Source: Argentina anserina
Taxonomy: Eukaryota; Streptophyta; Magnoliopsida; Rosales; Rosaceae
NCBI RefSeq assembly: GCF_933775445.1
Contig: NC_065875.1
Coordinates: 10,367,001 to 10,431,000, forward strand
Direction: 5' to 3'
Length of the DNA: 64,000 nt
Below the pieces are notes generated by a model. That model had not been told where the DNA came from. It made no database searches and saw only the letters and a list, made by a program, of their open reading frames with translations. The translations under genes were made by a program, and so were the position numbers. Below, one piece after another: positions 24,140 to 36,466 of the stretch; the stretch's first letter is position 1; each line of letters opens with the position of its first letter.

Positions 24140-24925
24140 TAAAGGGAAAATTATTTAGTAGTACTAAACCATATTTAAATTAACTAAAAACTCACTTTTC
24201 ATATTTCTTATACAAATTAGGACATAAGTCCAAGCTCAAAGAATAAGTAAAATAAAATTGATTAATTAATTAATGTAAAAATATTCAAAATATCCTTATT
24301 TTCGTGAAAATAAAATGCCACTCATAGATTTAATAAATTTATCTATCCTCATTTTTTAGTTTTTTTTTCCGGCCAAACCACCGGCAATTTGGAAGTGAGC
24401 CAATATATAAAGTTGTTCCTTATGTCATGAGCTTTCATTTAAGTACCATATTGCATATGTTTTGAGAAATTTTGAAATTTTGAATTTTGCTTACCAAAAA
24501 CCACAGTACCAGTTAGTTTCTTAGTAGACAGTAGCAAGTATCTTCCAAGTCGACAATAGCAGGTACCTTCCAAGTTGACAGTAGCATGTACATTCCAAGT
24601 CGACAATATCAATTAGATTCATAGTCGATAGTAGTATGTACCTTCCAAGTCGACAGTAGCAGCTTGTTTTTAACTCGACAGTAGCAGTTAGTTTTTATAA
24701 TCGACAGTAATAGATAACCTCTATTGATAGTAGCAAACATTATGGGTTAAAAAGAGGTTAAAAAGAGGTTAAAAAGTAAAATGTTTTATGACATGTGGCA
24801 ATTTGCCATCATTTTGTCTTTATTTGTAAATTTTGGTTCTTATTTGCTTTATCAAATTAAGTAGTGAGTTATTTGTAAACTAAATTGTTATCTGGTACTT
24901 TTGAGTAGTTTGCTATAATTTAAAT
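24140..24925. mobile_element. Probable MITE/MULE with an internal minisatellite
   Basis: The left segment (about 24148 onward) and the inverted right segment (ending about 24918) share AAATTAT, ACTACTC-like and AAAACTCA/AAATAACTCA words. Possible 9-base flanks AATTTAAAG and AATTTAAAT match 8 of 9. The TIR similarity is patchy, so class and ends are tentative. Confidence 0.4.
24520..24735. repeat. Degenerate minisatellite built on CCAAGTCGACAGTAGCA
   Basis: Eight or nine imperfect units of about 26-29 bases carry GTCGACAGTAGCA and TACCTTCCAAG, drifting towards the right. Confidence 0.82.
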
Positions 24926-24929
24926 GTGC

Positions 24930-25679
24930 AACTATCTATAATCATGAAGTTGGTAAATATAGCGAAATTCATAGTTAGAAGAACTTAAGTCATTGGTTTT
25001 TTTTTTATGTTGAAAAAATTGTATTGCCTAGTTGATATGCAAAATGTTGGTGAGTACTAGACTACTAGTTATGAATTAGTACAGGTTATTTATATATAAG
25101 TTAAGCTATGAGTTTATCTAGTGTCTTTGCTTATTTGATAGTAGTGGTTATAGTTTCGCAACTGTGTATATATGTATGGCCAATATAGACAGGTGTTAGT
25201 TCGAATATTCTATTTCTATTTCCCCTCAAGTGATTACAGGGTGCTGGTTATTACCCGATTTACCACTTTATGCGGTTAATTGGGGGAAACGGTTATTGAC
25301 GGTTACTTCCCTTATCCCTTTGTGCAAAAGAGAAGGGGGGGGGGGGGGGGGGGGGGGCGGCGGTTCGGTTATTACATTTTACCGCTTCGTGCAGCGTGAC
25401 GGTTATGTAGAGCCCAAAATTTCAATTTTTTTCTTATGTTTGTTTGTTTATTAATAATAAATTTAATATAATTAATGGAATAAAACCAGACACTACACAA
25501 TCGTGTTCTCCAACTGACCCCTGCCGATTAGTTTTTTTTTCTACAGCTTTCAATTCACAATCTCTGTTCCAACCCTGAATTTTTTTTTTCTTTTTTGTGT
25601 AAGGGCCTATTTTGTTTCTTCGCACTGGGCCTCAAATCCCTTAGGGCCGGCCCTGGGGATGAGTTTGTAATATTCCGCG
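24930..25679. other. Intergenic with a poly-G tract and a hAT end
   Basis: An A+T stretch leads to 25227-25420, where ACGGTTATTGACGGTTAC-like words and a run of about 20 G (25335-25357) form a partly self-complementary block. At 25642-25655 the sequence AGGGCCGGCCCTG is an inverted relative of the hAT-like end at 12663, so a remnant ends there. No gene seen. Confidence 0.5.
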
Positions 25680-25885
25680 CTAGGTTGCACGGACACGCCA
25701 TTGCAGTGGCCGGACACGCGAACTTACTTTGGACACACGAGTGTCCAAATCAGACACGTGAACACGTGTCAACTCATAATAAAAGTGAAAGTGCTTATGC
25801 TGAGAATTGAACCTTGGTCATTCAAGGCACTCAACAATTCCTCAACCATTCCAACAGATTCAGTTTTTGTTATATTTATACACAC

Positions 25886-25929
<44 letters not shown>

Positions 25930-26242
25930 AGAGAAACTCGTGATAAAAATAAAAATACTTGTGGTGGGATTCGAACTTTGGTTATCCAAGGTACTTATCA
26001 AGTCCTTAGCCATTTTATCAAGTACTTAATGCACACTTTGATATATATATATATATATATATACATCTAAAATTTTAAATACTTTCAAATTTATAATTTT
26101 TTTAAATAAATATATATATTAAAAATAATATTTAATTAACGTGTCCATCACGTGTCCGTGTCTAAAAAAATTTCTATATGCCGTGTCTACGTATATAATC
26201 GTGTCCAATACGGACACTCGTGTCCGTATCCGTGCTACTTAG
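25680..26242. mobile_element. hAT-like MITE with duplicated core
   Basis: Inverted ends CTAGGTTGCACGGACACG (25680) and, on the minus strand, CTAAGTAGCACGGATACGG (26242) flank 563 bp rich in GTGTCC/GGACAC words. Possible 8-base flanks ATTCCGCG and ATTCCACA match 6 of 8. The core holds two (TA)n tracts (25892-25926, 26041-26062) and a diverged tandem duplication of about 150 bases. Confidence 0.66.
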
Positions 26243-26588
26243 ATTCCACATATGTAGGGTAAACTAATATATATATTTGTTTGTATTTTCATTCAAATAC
26301 TATTAATCAGACGACTAGTTAATAAAATTTGTATCAAGATGAGTTAAGTAAAGTTCGTTTTGGACATTTGAAGAAATATTCAAAACCGGTGGATACCGGT
26401 AAACAGATATTCGAAGAAATATTTGCGAGTTTTTATGGGAATTGGTTTGCTAAATCAGGGTAGATAAATAAATAGATATAAAATAGAAAAAAAAGGGTCT
26501 AGAATCGTCGGATTAAATCGACATAAGCGAAAAAAAAAAAGATAAGAGGTAGGGAGAGGGGAGTGGATATGGACGAAGTGGGAGAGAT

Positions 26589-26869
26589 TGTTAGGACTAT
26601 TAGTCTACAACCCTATATAATCTTGGGCTAGTGTGTTAATTACTTAGATGGGCTGGTCATTGGACTTGGGTCGGGTCATGCTGTTATTAGGTAGGTTATG
26701 AGTTATCTGCAGATGGAGCTATATAATCTTGGCTGTCTCTATTTCTTGATCTTATGAAATGAATATGAAACTTGTCTAATTTAATTCCTTTCTTTAATTT
26801 CTTGTTTCAATTCCTTTATGTTGCTTTAATTATCTTGTTTCAACTCTTTGATGGATTACGATCCTATCA
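26589..26869. mobile_element. Solo LTR, 281 bp
   Basis: The sequence starts TGTTAGGACTATTAG and ends ATCCTATCA, with perfect flanking repeats GAGAT (26584-26588 and 26870-26874). There is no internal region, so it is a solo LTR, probably from a copia-type element given its short length. Confidence 0.8.
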
Positions 26870-26874
26870 GAGAT

Positions 26875-27608
26875 CATCATCACCGCTAAAATGTCCGGAT
26901 CTCCTATCTTTCCGACGAGGCTTCTCGGTCTCTCTCCTGTCTCTCCCAAAACTACTGCTTTGAGCCATTGCTCAATTCCTCGACCACAATCCGGCATTTG
27001 AACAGAACACCATCTTTGTTCAATACCTATAACTTTGTCATCTCGCTAAAATTTTAGACGGTTTAAAACTCCTGAAGATCTAGGGTAAATTGTCACTTAA
27101 TCACTTAAGTTTTCTCCTTAAAGATGACATCTTTCTACTAACGCGCGGGAATAAAGATTAAAGAGGACATGACTAAAATGTTCGATTATGGCCCAAATTA
27201 GTCGGTCCATTTCATACAACTCATAAACACACCGTTTTACATACCATAAACAGTAAACATTGTTGAACAAATATTGGGCTCGGGTTAGAATTTGACATCA
27301 TCCAAGAACATTGGCAAGTTCTCGCGTCTTTCACACACTACAAGCCATGTCTTCTGATTCTACATGTACCCATGTAACAAAGACATACACACATACAAAT
27401 ATCCGGCATAGCTTCTTACAGTGTACTTCATTTTATTACAAATGCCATGCAACTTTCACCCTTAGGATCTTCCCACTTCAGCCACGGTAAGGAAGTCTGA
27501 AATTTGATGAAAATGCAAAACTGATCGATGAACACATTTCAATCCGACAAGATTTGATAATATTCTTAACATGCATGCACACAAAAGCAACAAAGGAAGT
27601 GAGCGAGC
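26875..27608. other. 3' flank of the MADS-box gene
   Basis: No coding signal. The right part should include the 3' UTR of the minus-strand MADS gene; no poly-A site was assigned. Confidence 0.5.
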
Positions 27609-30600
27609 TCACCCAAGTTTGAGAGATAAAGTGTCTTCACCAGAGTCATCATCTGGGGAAGAACCATTACCGCAGCAACTGCTGGCAATTGTGTCGCATT
27701 CCGATGACAAATCTTCTTCTGACGTTGAGGTTTCCGACTCCATGGCGAGTACACCAGCTATATTTCCATTTGCAGTGGATAACATCCCCATCTGCAGGTG
27801 ATTAATGCAAAACTCTATATTCACGTACCTCATAGTAATTTGTAAAGAAATCACCTCTGTAACTTTAATAGTGAAATAATATACAAGGGTAGTAAAAAGT
27901 TGTTTACCCTCTGCTTCAACTGATTGTTCACTTCCAACAACTCCGCTCCCTGTAGTTATATACCAAAAACAAAACAATTGAAGAAAAACTATACATATAT
28001 AGAAGCTAAAACCTGAAATATTGTAAATTGCAAAACTCATATACTCATCTAGTGAACAATTTACTTTTGACTAACTCGCTCACCTTTGCTTCAAGTGCCA
28101 GGATCTCACTCGCAATCTTTTCTTCCTGCAATGAATGTGGAATTCTTCATTAAGATGTATTTATACGTCATAGCATGCATGTATACAGAATTACTTGTGT
28201 GTGTAAACACATATACCTGTATAATCCAAAATTAGAACTATGCTTTTGAGAAGTAAGCTACTAACAAAAACCTTAACATGAATGACACGGCTATGTCCTC
28301 CTTCAATGTCCTTCTCCAATTTCTGCAGCTCGTCTATATTCAACTCTTCGAGATCCTCACCATTCATCTGTCTGTTGCACGCGAAAGGCATGTAGTTCAA
28401 TTGCCATATGTTCCTTCTAGCTAGCTGACATCTTATGAAGTTCTTTACATTAACTAATTACCTTAGGATGCGGTTCTTGTCTGCAAGTTCCTTACTTAAC
28501 TTCATGTAATCAGCCTAAATGAGAAACACAGTCAAACTATCAATTTCATAAGCTAATATACATATTTACCCTGTAACTGGTAAATAATTAGCAATTGACA
28601 GAGAACAATTCAAAAGCAATAACCACCATGACCCGCCAATATATCTATAAGCCTTCACATTAATATGAATGTCCTAGTTTCTTATCTCAAGGCCATTATT
28701 GCCATGTCCTTAACATTTAGAATCTAAAGCTTAAAACCTGAGAAGTCTTCATTGACCGTCTTGTTAACAATGTTATATGGCCTTAAGAATCAATCCTTAA
28801 AAGGCATATTGAAACTCTAGAATCTCAACACTATATAATTAACTGATAGACTTCTTTCCAAAGAATATTTAACTAATCGAATCAATTTAATAATTACTTG
28901 GAGCTTGAGAGATGGCGGATCCAACTTCTCCACATTTTCATTGTGCTCTTTGTACCTTGCAATGACATCCTTGGTGCTTGACAAAACAAAATAACTTAGT
29001 TAAAGTATTTTATATACCCGGCCGATCTTTTGAACTAGTAGTGAATTGTAAACATACACAGATATATATCAGTCCTATTTTCTTTCATGATTATTGTGGT
29101 CACAATTTATACAATGTTGATATTATGTAGCTTTTCATTCTATACCCAATCAAAAAACAAAAAACAACTATTACGCAATTGCTAAACTATATGCCAACAA
29201 TCAGGATTTAATATTCCAAATAATTAAACTTTAAGTCAATTGGGATATTGAGCTATGTAATGAGATCATCTGTTGAGCTATTAATTGGTAGAAATTGATT
29301 TCTTTGGTTCCGCATATAAAAAACTCTGGGTCTATTTTACCTCTGTAATTGACAGCATGGGCTAGATTAGAATTAACAAAAGACAAGCTGCCCCTAAATT
29401 TATAAATTAATCAAGTGATGGGGATGAATTATCCAAATCAAGAAAGCTTTTTTGAGAAAAGAAAATTGTGAGAAAAAAATAATTGAAAATTCATAAGGGC
29501 CATGCAGTGGCCTAAAGTGATGACCATCTGCTAGTTGTTATAATACCTGAAAACAATCAAATAAAGTTATTAGGTATGGATATATCATTCATTTAGTGTT
29601 GCTGGCCTTGAGTAGTTGGCACCCCAAACCCAAAATGACAGTGTTACAAATATATTTGACCAGATTCATACCACAATAGAGTTTTTCAAAGAGTTTTTCT
29701 AAATTTAATTTTCTTTAGAACGGAGTTTTTCTAACATTAGTCTATTTTAGAAGCATAATACATATTCCAGTTGAAAGTTTTCAAGCTTCTATGGACTCTT
29801 ATTCCAACATACCATCAAATCATGCAGTTTCATAGTATGAAAACCTCAAATCATATAAAATAATGTCTATAATGCTAACATATTTCCATTTTGTAATCCC
29901 ATTTGTGGATAGATAAACCACAGTTGATAGAACCCTTGATAAAGTTCGAAAGAGACATACGTTCTCTTCTAGCTCATTCAATCCATCATTTTATGTGGAT
30001 ATAAGGCCCGTATCAAGCATTTGACCACAAGGTTCAATTTTCAGACCAGCTATATGTACATTTCAATTTAAATCGATCACAAATAAGTGTTCTAAGAAAA
30101 ACTCAATAATGTGTGCAAAGAAATTAAGCATGTACCTAATTTTTTGACAGAATAATCTTATCGTCTTATATAAGCATGCTCCCTCAATCAAGAACCATAT
30201 GAACCTTATATCTCAGGTTTTCCCCACTGAATAATTAAGATTGTATACAGGAAACTAGTATAATCGATAACTAATTGCATTCAAGTGATGATGGAATATA
30301 TATAAGGCAGGTAGCTAGATATTGATCAATTATCAATAATCTCTAGTGTTACTCCATGCATAGTTAGTTTCTAAGTAAAGGTAGACAAAGAACAACATGT
30401 CATCATCATCAACACTCGACGTACTAACACTCATCAATTGGGTATTCACCACGTTTTAGCAATTTCATGTGTTGGCAAGCAGGGGAAACACTAGGCATGC
30501 ATGTATTGATGGCACCATACTACTACTAGAAATCATAAGAGTTTCAGAAAACCATCCTTGATTCTCTAAATACCTGATAGGAGCACAAAGTGTGACGTTC

Positions 30601-32435
30601 TTAATGTTTATATGCCCTATTCTTATGCTTTGTTATTTCTTATTTAGTTGTTTTAGGTTCATGTTTGTTATTTATATGTTCTAAGTAGAGCTATGCCGAA
30701 TTTAGATGATTTGTTGATGAAATTGTGCTAAGTGTTAGAACTCCTGATTGAGCTAGGATTCCTTACTCGACTAGGACTCTACTTTCCTATTTTCATTCTT
30801 TCCTATTTCTTAATCGACGATTTCTTTTCAGGAAAGACAAATCATATTCGGAAAGAAAGAAGAGTTGCCGAGTTGCATTCCTAGTTGAACAAGGAAATCA
30901 TGTCTGAGTTGAAGAAGGAGAAGAAGAGGCCGGCCTAGCTATTCCTAGTTGAACAAGGAGAGATGCCGTGCAGCCCATATATGTTTCCCTATTGGATTTG
31001 GTTTCCTACATCAAGTTGGATATGGAGTACATAAATCAAATCCATAACAAAGAGGATTTCAGTTTCCCAATTGGATTCTATTTCCTTATGGGACGGCAAG
31101 AAGGCTTCCTAGACCTCTATATATAGAGGCCGGCCTCTCCATTCAGCAACATCATCAGCCCTACACACAAACACAGCCATAGCTCTGCCGAATTCATCCT
31201 TCACCATTCCAAGAAATCCTAAAACCGATTCCATCATTCCCCACCTATCAATAGCCTTCAAACACGCTTGTGAAGAAGGTTTCATCCATAGAAGTCTCGG
31301 CTACACTTGTGGATTGCTTGATTTATAAAGTGTAACCATGATTCTCTCTTTATTTCAATTCGTTTTTTTTTGTTTTTCTTGTTCTTGGATGAGCTTGCGA
31401 TTTGTGTAGAGTAAACTTGTTTCAATTTTGTCTATGAGATAGTTACTTGTTTCAAATTATATAAAGTTGCGATTTTAGGTTTTTAGTTCTATGATTTTGG
31501 TTTCTGCCGTGCCTTGTTATTGAATGATTTCGATATCTTTATGTTATGTATACGCTTGTAGCATGATATTTAGGTTGTTGGATTTATGACTTATGCTATG
31601 AACATGTTTATCTTTTCTATGTGATTTTCGAAATTGCATGATTGGGGGTTAAGTATGTGACATGCTTAATGAATTCAATATGCTTGGCTTTGGAATTGCA
31701 TGGTAGGATAAGTATGTTAGATTTCGATTAAGACCGCTTGGAATGAATCGAATGTGTTAAGTGTCTATGTGTTTAGGTTACTGCTTAGGACCCTAATTGC
31801 ATGATCCAACCTTAGTTATTCATGATAGTGTCTCGGCATGACTCTTAAAGGAGGACTAGAACTTGATTTTCGTTAGCTTTGTATGAATTGTTGTGGTGAT
31901 TGTTTATGTGTTGGTTGGTTGATCACATGTATATAGTAGTTTAGGTTTTATTTACTGTTTTTATGATTCAAACCGATCCTATATCTCAAATCTTTTATAT
32001 CTTTATGAATTCGTGTTAATTGATGTGATCCTAAGCCCTGGATGGATCCCCGGTTTGTGAACGATACCCTCTTGCTTTATACTACTTACGATGCTTACAG
32101 GGTTAAATATTGATGTCGAGTAATCGAGTAATCATCAATACCACCTCTCTCTCTCCCTCCCTCTCTCTAGCTCTCTTTTGAAGTTTTATATAGCTTACAG
32201 TTTCAAGAATGAGAAGTCAAAATAAGAAAGAATTGATGAAGTGGTACCTGGAGCTAGATGACTCGAAGAGCTTTCCAGTAGCTGAGAAAATGATGACAGC
32301 ATACTCACAATCACAGAGAACCGAAAGCTCAGCAGCTTTCTTCAACAGCCCTCTTCTCCTCTTTGAAAACGTCACCTGCCTTGCCGGCAAGTTGTCAATC
32401 TTCCTGATCTTTATCTTCTTCCTCGTTGGTTTCAT
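27609..32435 (-). CDS. SVP: SVP/JOINTLESS-clade MADS-box transcription factor
   Basis: Seven coding exons, all GT-AG and in phase: 32435-32248, 28976-28898, 28514-28462, 28371-28272, 28125-28084, 27949-27908 and 27791-27609, giving 228 residues. Residues 1-62 form the MADS DNA-binding domain ([20 protein letters not shown], then RRGLLKK). An I region ([14 protein letters not shown]) and K-box coiled coil ([20 protein letters not shown]) follow. The C terminus ends TLSLKLG, which fits an LxLxL repression motif. This clade, which includes rose-family DAM genes, restrains flowering or controls dormancy. The start MKPTRKK differs from the usual M-RE-K start, but no better ATG lies upstream in frame. 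Intron 1 is 3.27 kb and holds a 1.56-kb solo LTR. A broken copy of exon 1 lies about 5.1 kb upstream. Confidence 0.93.
30575..32137 (+). mobile_element. Solo LTR, 1.56 kb, inside MADS intron 1
   Basis: The element starts TGATAGGAGCACAAAG and ends GAGTAATCATCA. Perfect 5-base repeats ATACC flank it (30570-30574 and 32138-32142). A TATA motif in CTATATATAGAGG near 31118-31130, followed by a leader-like CA-rich stretch, suggests plus orientation, opposite to the host gene. Its 3' edge lies only about 110 bases from the exon 1 donor. No internal protein region is present. Confidence 0.82.
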
Positions 32436-33225
32436 TTTAGCTAGCTAGCTAGCCTTCAACTTTCTTCATAAAAAATCAAACCAACAGCTAATCAGCATTT
32501 TCTGCTAATTTCAAACATCATTGACTAAGCGAAAACCCTAGAATCCAGATCTATGTGGGAAAAGAAAACCCCAGAAAGACTCACCACATACAAACACATA
32601 TGCTCAGCTAGCACATGAATTACATCATTAAAGAACACATTAAAAACGATCAAGAAAAGATAAACAGACTGAGATTATCAGTCTATTATTAGTAAAACAA
32701 CATTTTCCTCGTTTGATTATAACCTCTTTTGGGCGTTGAGGAACCTGAAGCCAAAGAAGGTGATCGAAGAGTATTTCTTTACCATTTATGGTAAAGAGGG
32801 CAAGGACGTCTAAGTCTGCTTTGGATTTTTTTCCTTCGGTTTCTTTTGGCTCAAAAAGAACGAGGGGAGGCGGCACTAAGACACATTGGACAAAGCTCAA
32901 CACATTTAAGTAAAGTGACCACCAAATTCTTAACCACATATGGGAAATAGTGTTTATGTTTACAGATTCATTAAACTGGGCCTGAGAAATCCATAGACCA
33001 TGCTTTAGCTGGTTGAGTTGATGTATGGAACTAGACTTGATCATGCAGAGTTGATCACACACTCTTCAGCAGCAAACGTAAGTTGATCTCTATAATTATA
33101 AGACAGAAACCAGGAGCTGAAACCCAATCTATCATTGTGAGATCGAAATGAAAAAATTATTTTGGTGGAGTCTAGAGAAGGACAAAGAGAACGACCATTC
33201 ATTGCTAACACACAACAGCTGGGAT

Positions 33226-33256
<31 letters not shown>

Positions 33257-34250
33257 TAGATTAGCTAGCTAGGCAGCGGAAACTGGGATCTAGAAGTAGA
33301 GAAACAACTTTGGATTGCAGTATGGTTTTTAATTCACAAGAATCTTCTAGTGTATGGGCAACCTAAAATACTCCCTTATGTCATGAATAAACATCTGCCA
33401 ATTCATATTCATATATTCGTCAGCTTATTAATTACCACTTGAATCTGGAGTTACTGTAGAAGTAATATGATATCCCATTCTCTAATGAAAAAAATGCTCT
33501 GTTGAGAGACTAGTATATTTACTGAAGTTGATTACTTTTAGCAAGAAAAATAAATTTTTTAAAGCCTCAGAAGATCAGGTTGGATAACAACATAAGCAAC
33601 AATTTTCCCAGATTTTAATGATTGTAATCACAAGCCTTTGCTGTCAATTATGTTCCTATTAAAAATTTTAGTATAATTATTCTCTAAGGATTCTTTCACA
33701 TAAAAAAGAGTGAAATCCAGACCCCAAATTGTGATTCACACAGTAATTGTGATTCTTTCCATTTTTGGAAATAATTTTCATCAAAAGACAGACACATGCC
33801 ATTAAAATACAAAGTTTAAATTACCAAAAATGGAAAGAAGGGGTGTGAATTACAATTACATGGAAAACATAAATTCTTATTCCATAATCTAAATAACACA
33901 TTACATTCTCAGCCTCCATGTATCTCTCATGCATGCACATGTTATGAGAGTTGGTTTTATCAGTTTGAAGTTTTGCAAAGAAAACCAGTGATGCCGGACA
34001 TAAACAAGTTGAAAAATGAATGGATGGTCATGATCGATGACATGAGTGCATGCAATATATCTTCAAGCTTCTATGTATTTGAACATATCATCAAATCATA
34101 CACTTATATCATATAGCGTAATTCACCTTGCCATACGTTTCCCACCAGTTGGCAAAGGTGGATTAAACAATAATAGAAAACATCAACTCATCAGCTTCAT
34201 AACAGACTAAGGCTCAAGCTTACCTTGGAAAAATAAAATCTCTCTTCCCT
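32436..34250. other. Upstream region of the MADS-box gene
   Basis: This is the probable promoter and 5' leader on the minus strand. A (GA)n tract lies at 33233-33256. A 140-codon minus-strand open frame (33062-32640) has no recognised domain and is not called. Confidence 0.5.
33233..33256. repeat. (GA)n microsatellite upstream of the MADS gene
   Basis: About 12 uninterrupted GA units about 0.8 kb upstream of the start codon. Confidence 0.93.
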
Positions 34251-36461
34251 CAAATCCCAGAATCCTTAGAGCTAGTTTTTGTTGTTTGGGTGTTTGTACT
34301 ATTGTTATAGTGGAAGAGACTGAAGGTTCCAGCCTTCATTCTTCCATTGTCAAGGTAAGGTTTCTGCATAACTACAACCTTAATTAATTTCCAAATTCGA
34401 AGCTCAAAGATCTCATAAATTGGGTTCTTTTGCTTCTACGATTAGTCTTTTATGTTTTAATTCAGTTGGGATTCCTACTGTAGCAAGAATCTCGACATGC
34501 ATTCTAGTTTTATTATCTGCACACCAAGTGTTTGATAAAAGTCCTCAATGAGCTGAAGCTCAGTATTGTGGAGATGTTTAGGATCTGTTTCGATTTGAGA
34601 TCTAATGAGCTACATTTTCTAGATAAGCAAAAGGAGGGAATCCATTTCGAGGCAGTTGTTGAGCCTCGTGATATCGCTCATGCAAAAACCACCTGATAGG
34701 ATTGAGGTAGGGAAAAATTGGTTTCATGCTAAAGGGTTTTGTTTCTGTAAGAAAAAAAAAATTATAATGATAGAAAGATTTTGATTGAGCTTTTTTCCTT
34801 TGTGATTCCACTGAATCCCTTGAAATCAATTGCATGTCTCTCTATCTTTTGATTTGGGTTAAAAAGAGGCTGCTGTGTTTTAAGTTTTGTGATGTAAGCT
34901 TTGAAATCCTAAGCTCTGTTCTCATATCATAAGTACATGCATTTATCTATTGATAATCTTTGAAAGCTTGTGAACTTTATTGCTGGCAATATTGCTTGTT
35001 AGAGTTCAAATTCAGTCCTGTATGTATTTCTTTTGGAAGTGTTTTCTTGTGGCCAAAATTCGACAACTACAACTACATGTTTTAAAACCCCCTACTGGGA
35101 ATTGTTTATGCTCATCCCTTTTCCTCACATTGCTCGATCCACAACCAGACTTGGTTGGAAGAGCAAGATCTCTTTTGGTGAGCTCTAGGCTGATTCAACT
35201 CATCTTTTAATTGTGTTTTGCTGTATATAACTAGAATGTTAAGTACATATTAGGATGGCTACTCACCTGGGCAATGAATATCCTAATGGGAAGTATCCTT
35301 CTATTGTAATATTGTTGTAATCACCAATACACTCTCTGTGTGTTCATATCTTAGTTAGCAAGTATATAAACTTGTCTGGTGTTGGTCCCCTCAAATATTA
35401 GTTCATGTGTATCTCAATTCAGAAACTCTGTCAAGTTTAGTCTATGTTATTCCTTATGTGTTATGCATTCTCTATATGATTTAGTTCTTGAAACCTCAAC
35501 TATATCAAGTTCTTGTTTCCAGGTTTTTGATAAAATGATTTGGCAACCAAAAGAAGCCATCTTGAGTTTGAAACTCTAGTCTCGAAGTGAAAAGCAGATT
35601 TACTGTTTTTTTTTTCTGAAAACTACTGCTGTGCTCACTTTCCCCTTTCTGTTACTCTACTTCCAGGCCTTTATATGATCTGAATTTTTGAGAGATTTAT
35701 ATTTTACCCATTAACTACTGATCTGGAACTTTTCAGTTGATTTTGTTGAACATTGAATGACCTGTGATTTTTCAAAGTTCAATCTGCGTTGAAACAGTTT
35801 CCAGAAATTTTCAGTGAACCTCCTTGCTTTCTGTTCAGTTTTCAGGTCCCATTAGTTCCATTTAACTTCCGTTCTTTTTGCATGTGAAATTAGACTTCCT
35901 AATAGTCATTCCAACACTAATTTCACATCATTTAGATTTTAAATGAATTCTTTGTGAATTTTCTAAGTTGGCCTGACTGATGCCTGGTTCTTCAGAAACC
36001 TGATATTTTCAGTCAGTTTGTGTTCATGTTTTGCCTTACTTCCCGAACTCGGTTTTGCCTTAAATTTTGTTATGTTCCTCTTTCATATCAGTAATTCTTA
36101 TCTGGGAAGTTACAAAACCATCCCTCAATGAAATTTTAGTGAATTCCCAAAGTCAAACTCTTCATGCCTTGCTTTTCTGATCAGTGATCACTTATACCTA
36201 TCTTTAGCAAATTTCAATCCTATTTGTTAGAATTCGGTCTTTCACCAATACGTTTAAAGCTTGATTGAATTTTCTTCTCTGATTGACCATTGTCCAATTA
36301 TCATTTAGTTAATCTTGTTTCCTTCCATGATTAATTCTCATTTCAAAGTAGCGCTGCGATCATCATCTCTAGAAGCCAAGTTGTTGCCAAACTTGGTAGT
36401 ACTCTTATATTCTCTTGTTTGAGAACCCTATAAGTTGCACCCCTGGTTTTGGGGTGTGACA
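34250..36461 (-). mobile_element. Probable LTR-type sequence, left limit unresolved
   Basis: The right edge reads TTTTGGGGTGTGACA, so on the minus strand it begins TGTCACACCCC, a common start of chromovirus-type gypsy LTRs. The 2-kb block to its left is T-rich, lacks genes and has leader-like features. No matching 5-base duplication of CTACC (36462-36466) was found at the left, so length and type are uncertain. Confidence 0.38.
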
Positions 36462-36466
36462 CTACC

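Noticed and set aside
25946..25985. A tRNA-like T-arm (GGATTCGAACTTTGG)
   Set aside because: No acceptor stem or anticodon arm can be folded around it and it is duplicated within a MITE.
32640..33062. A 140-codon minus-strand open frame upstream of the MADS gene
   Set aside because: No recognised family, no promoter or splice context. It falls in the probable promoter or leader of the MADS gene.
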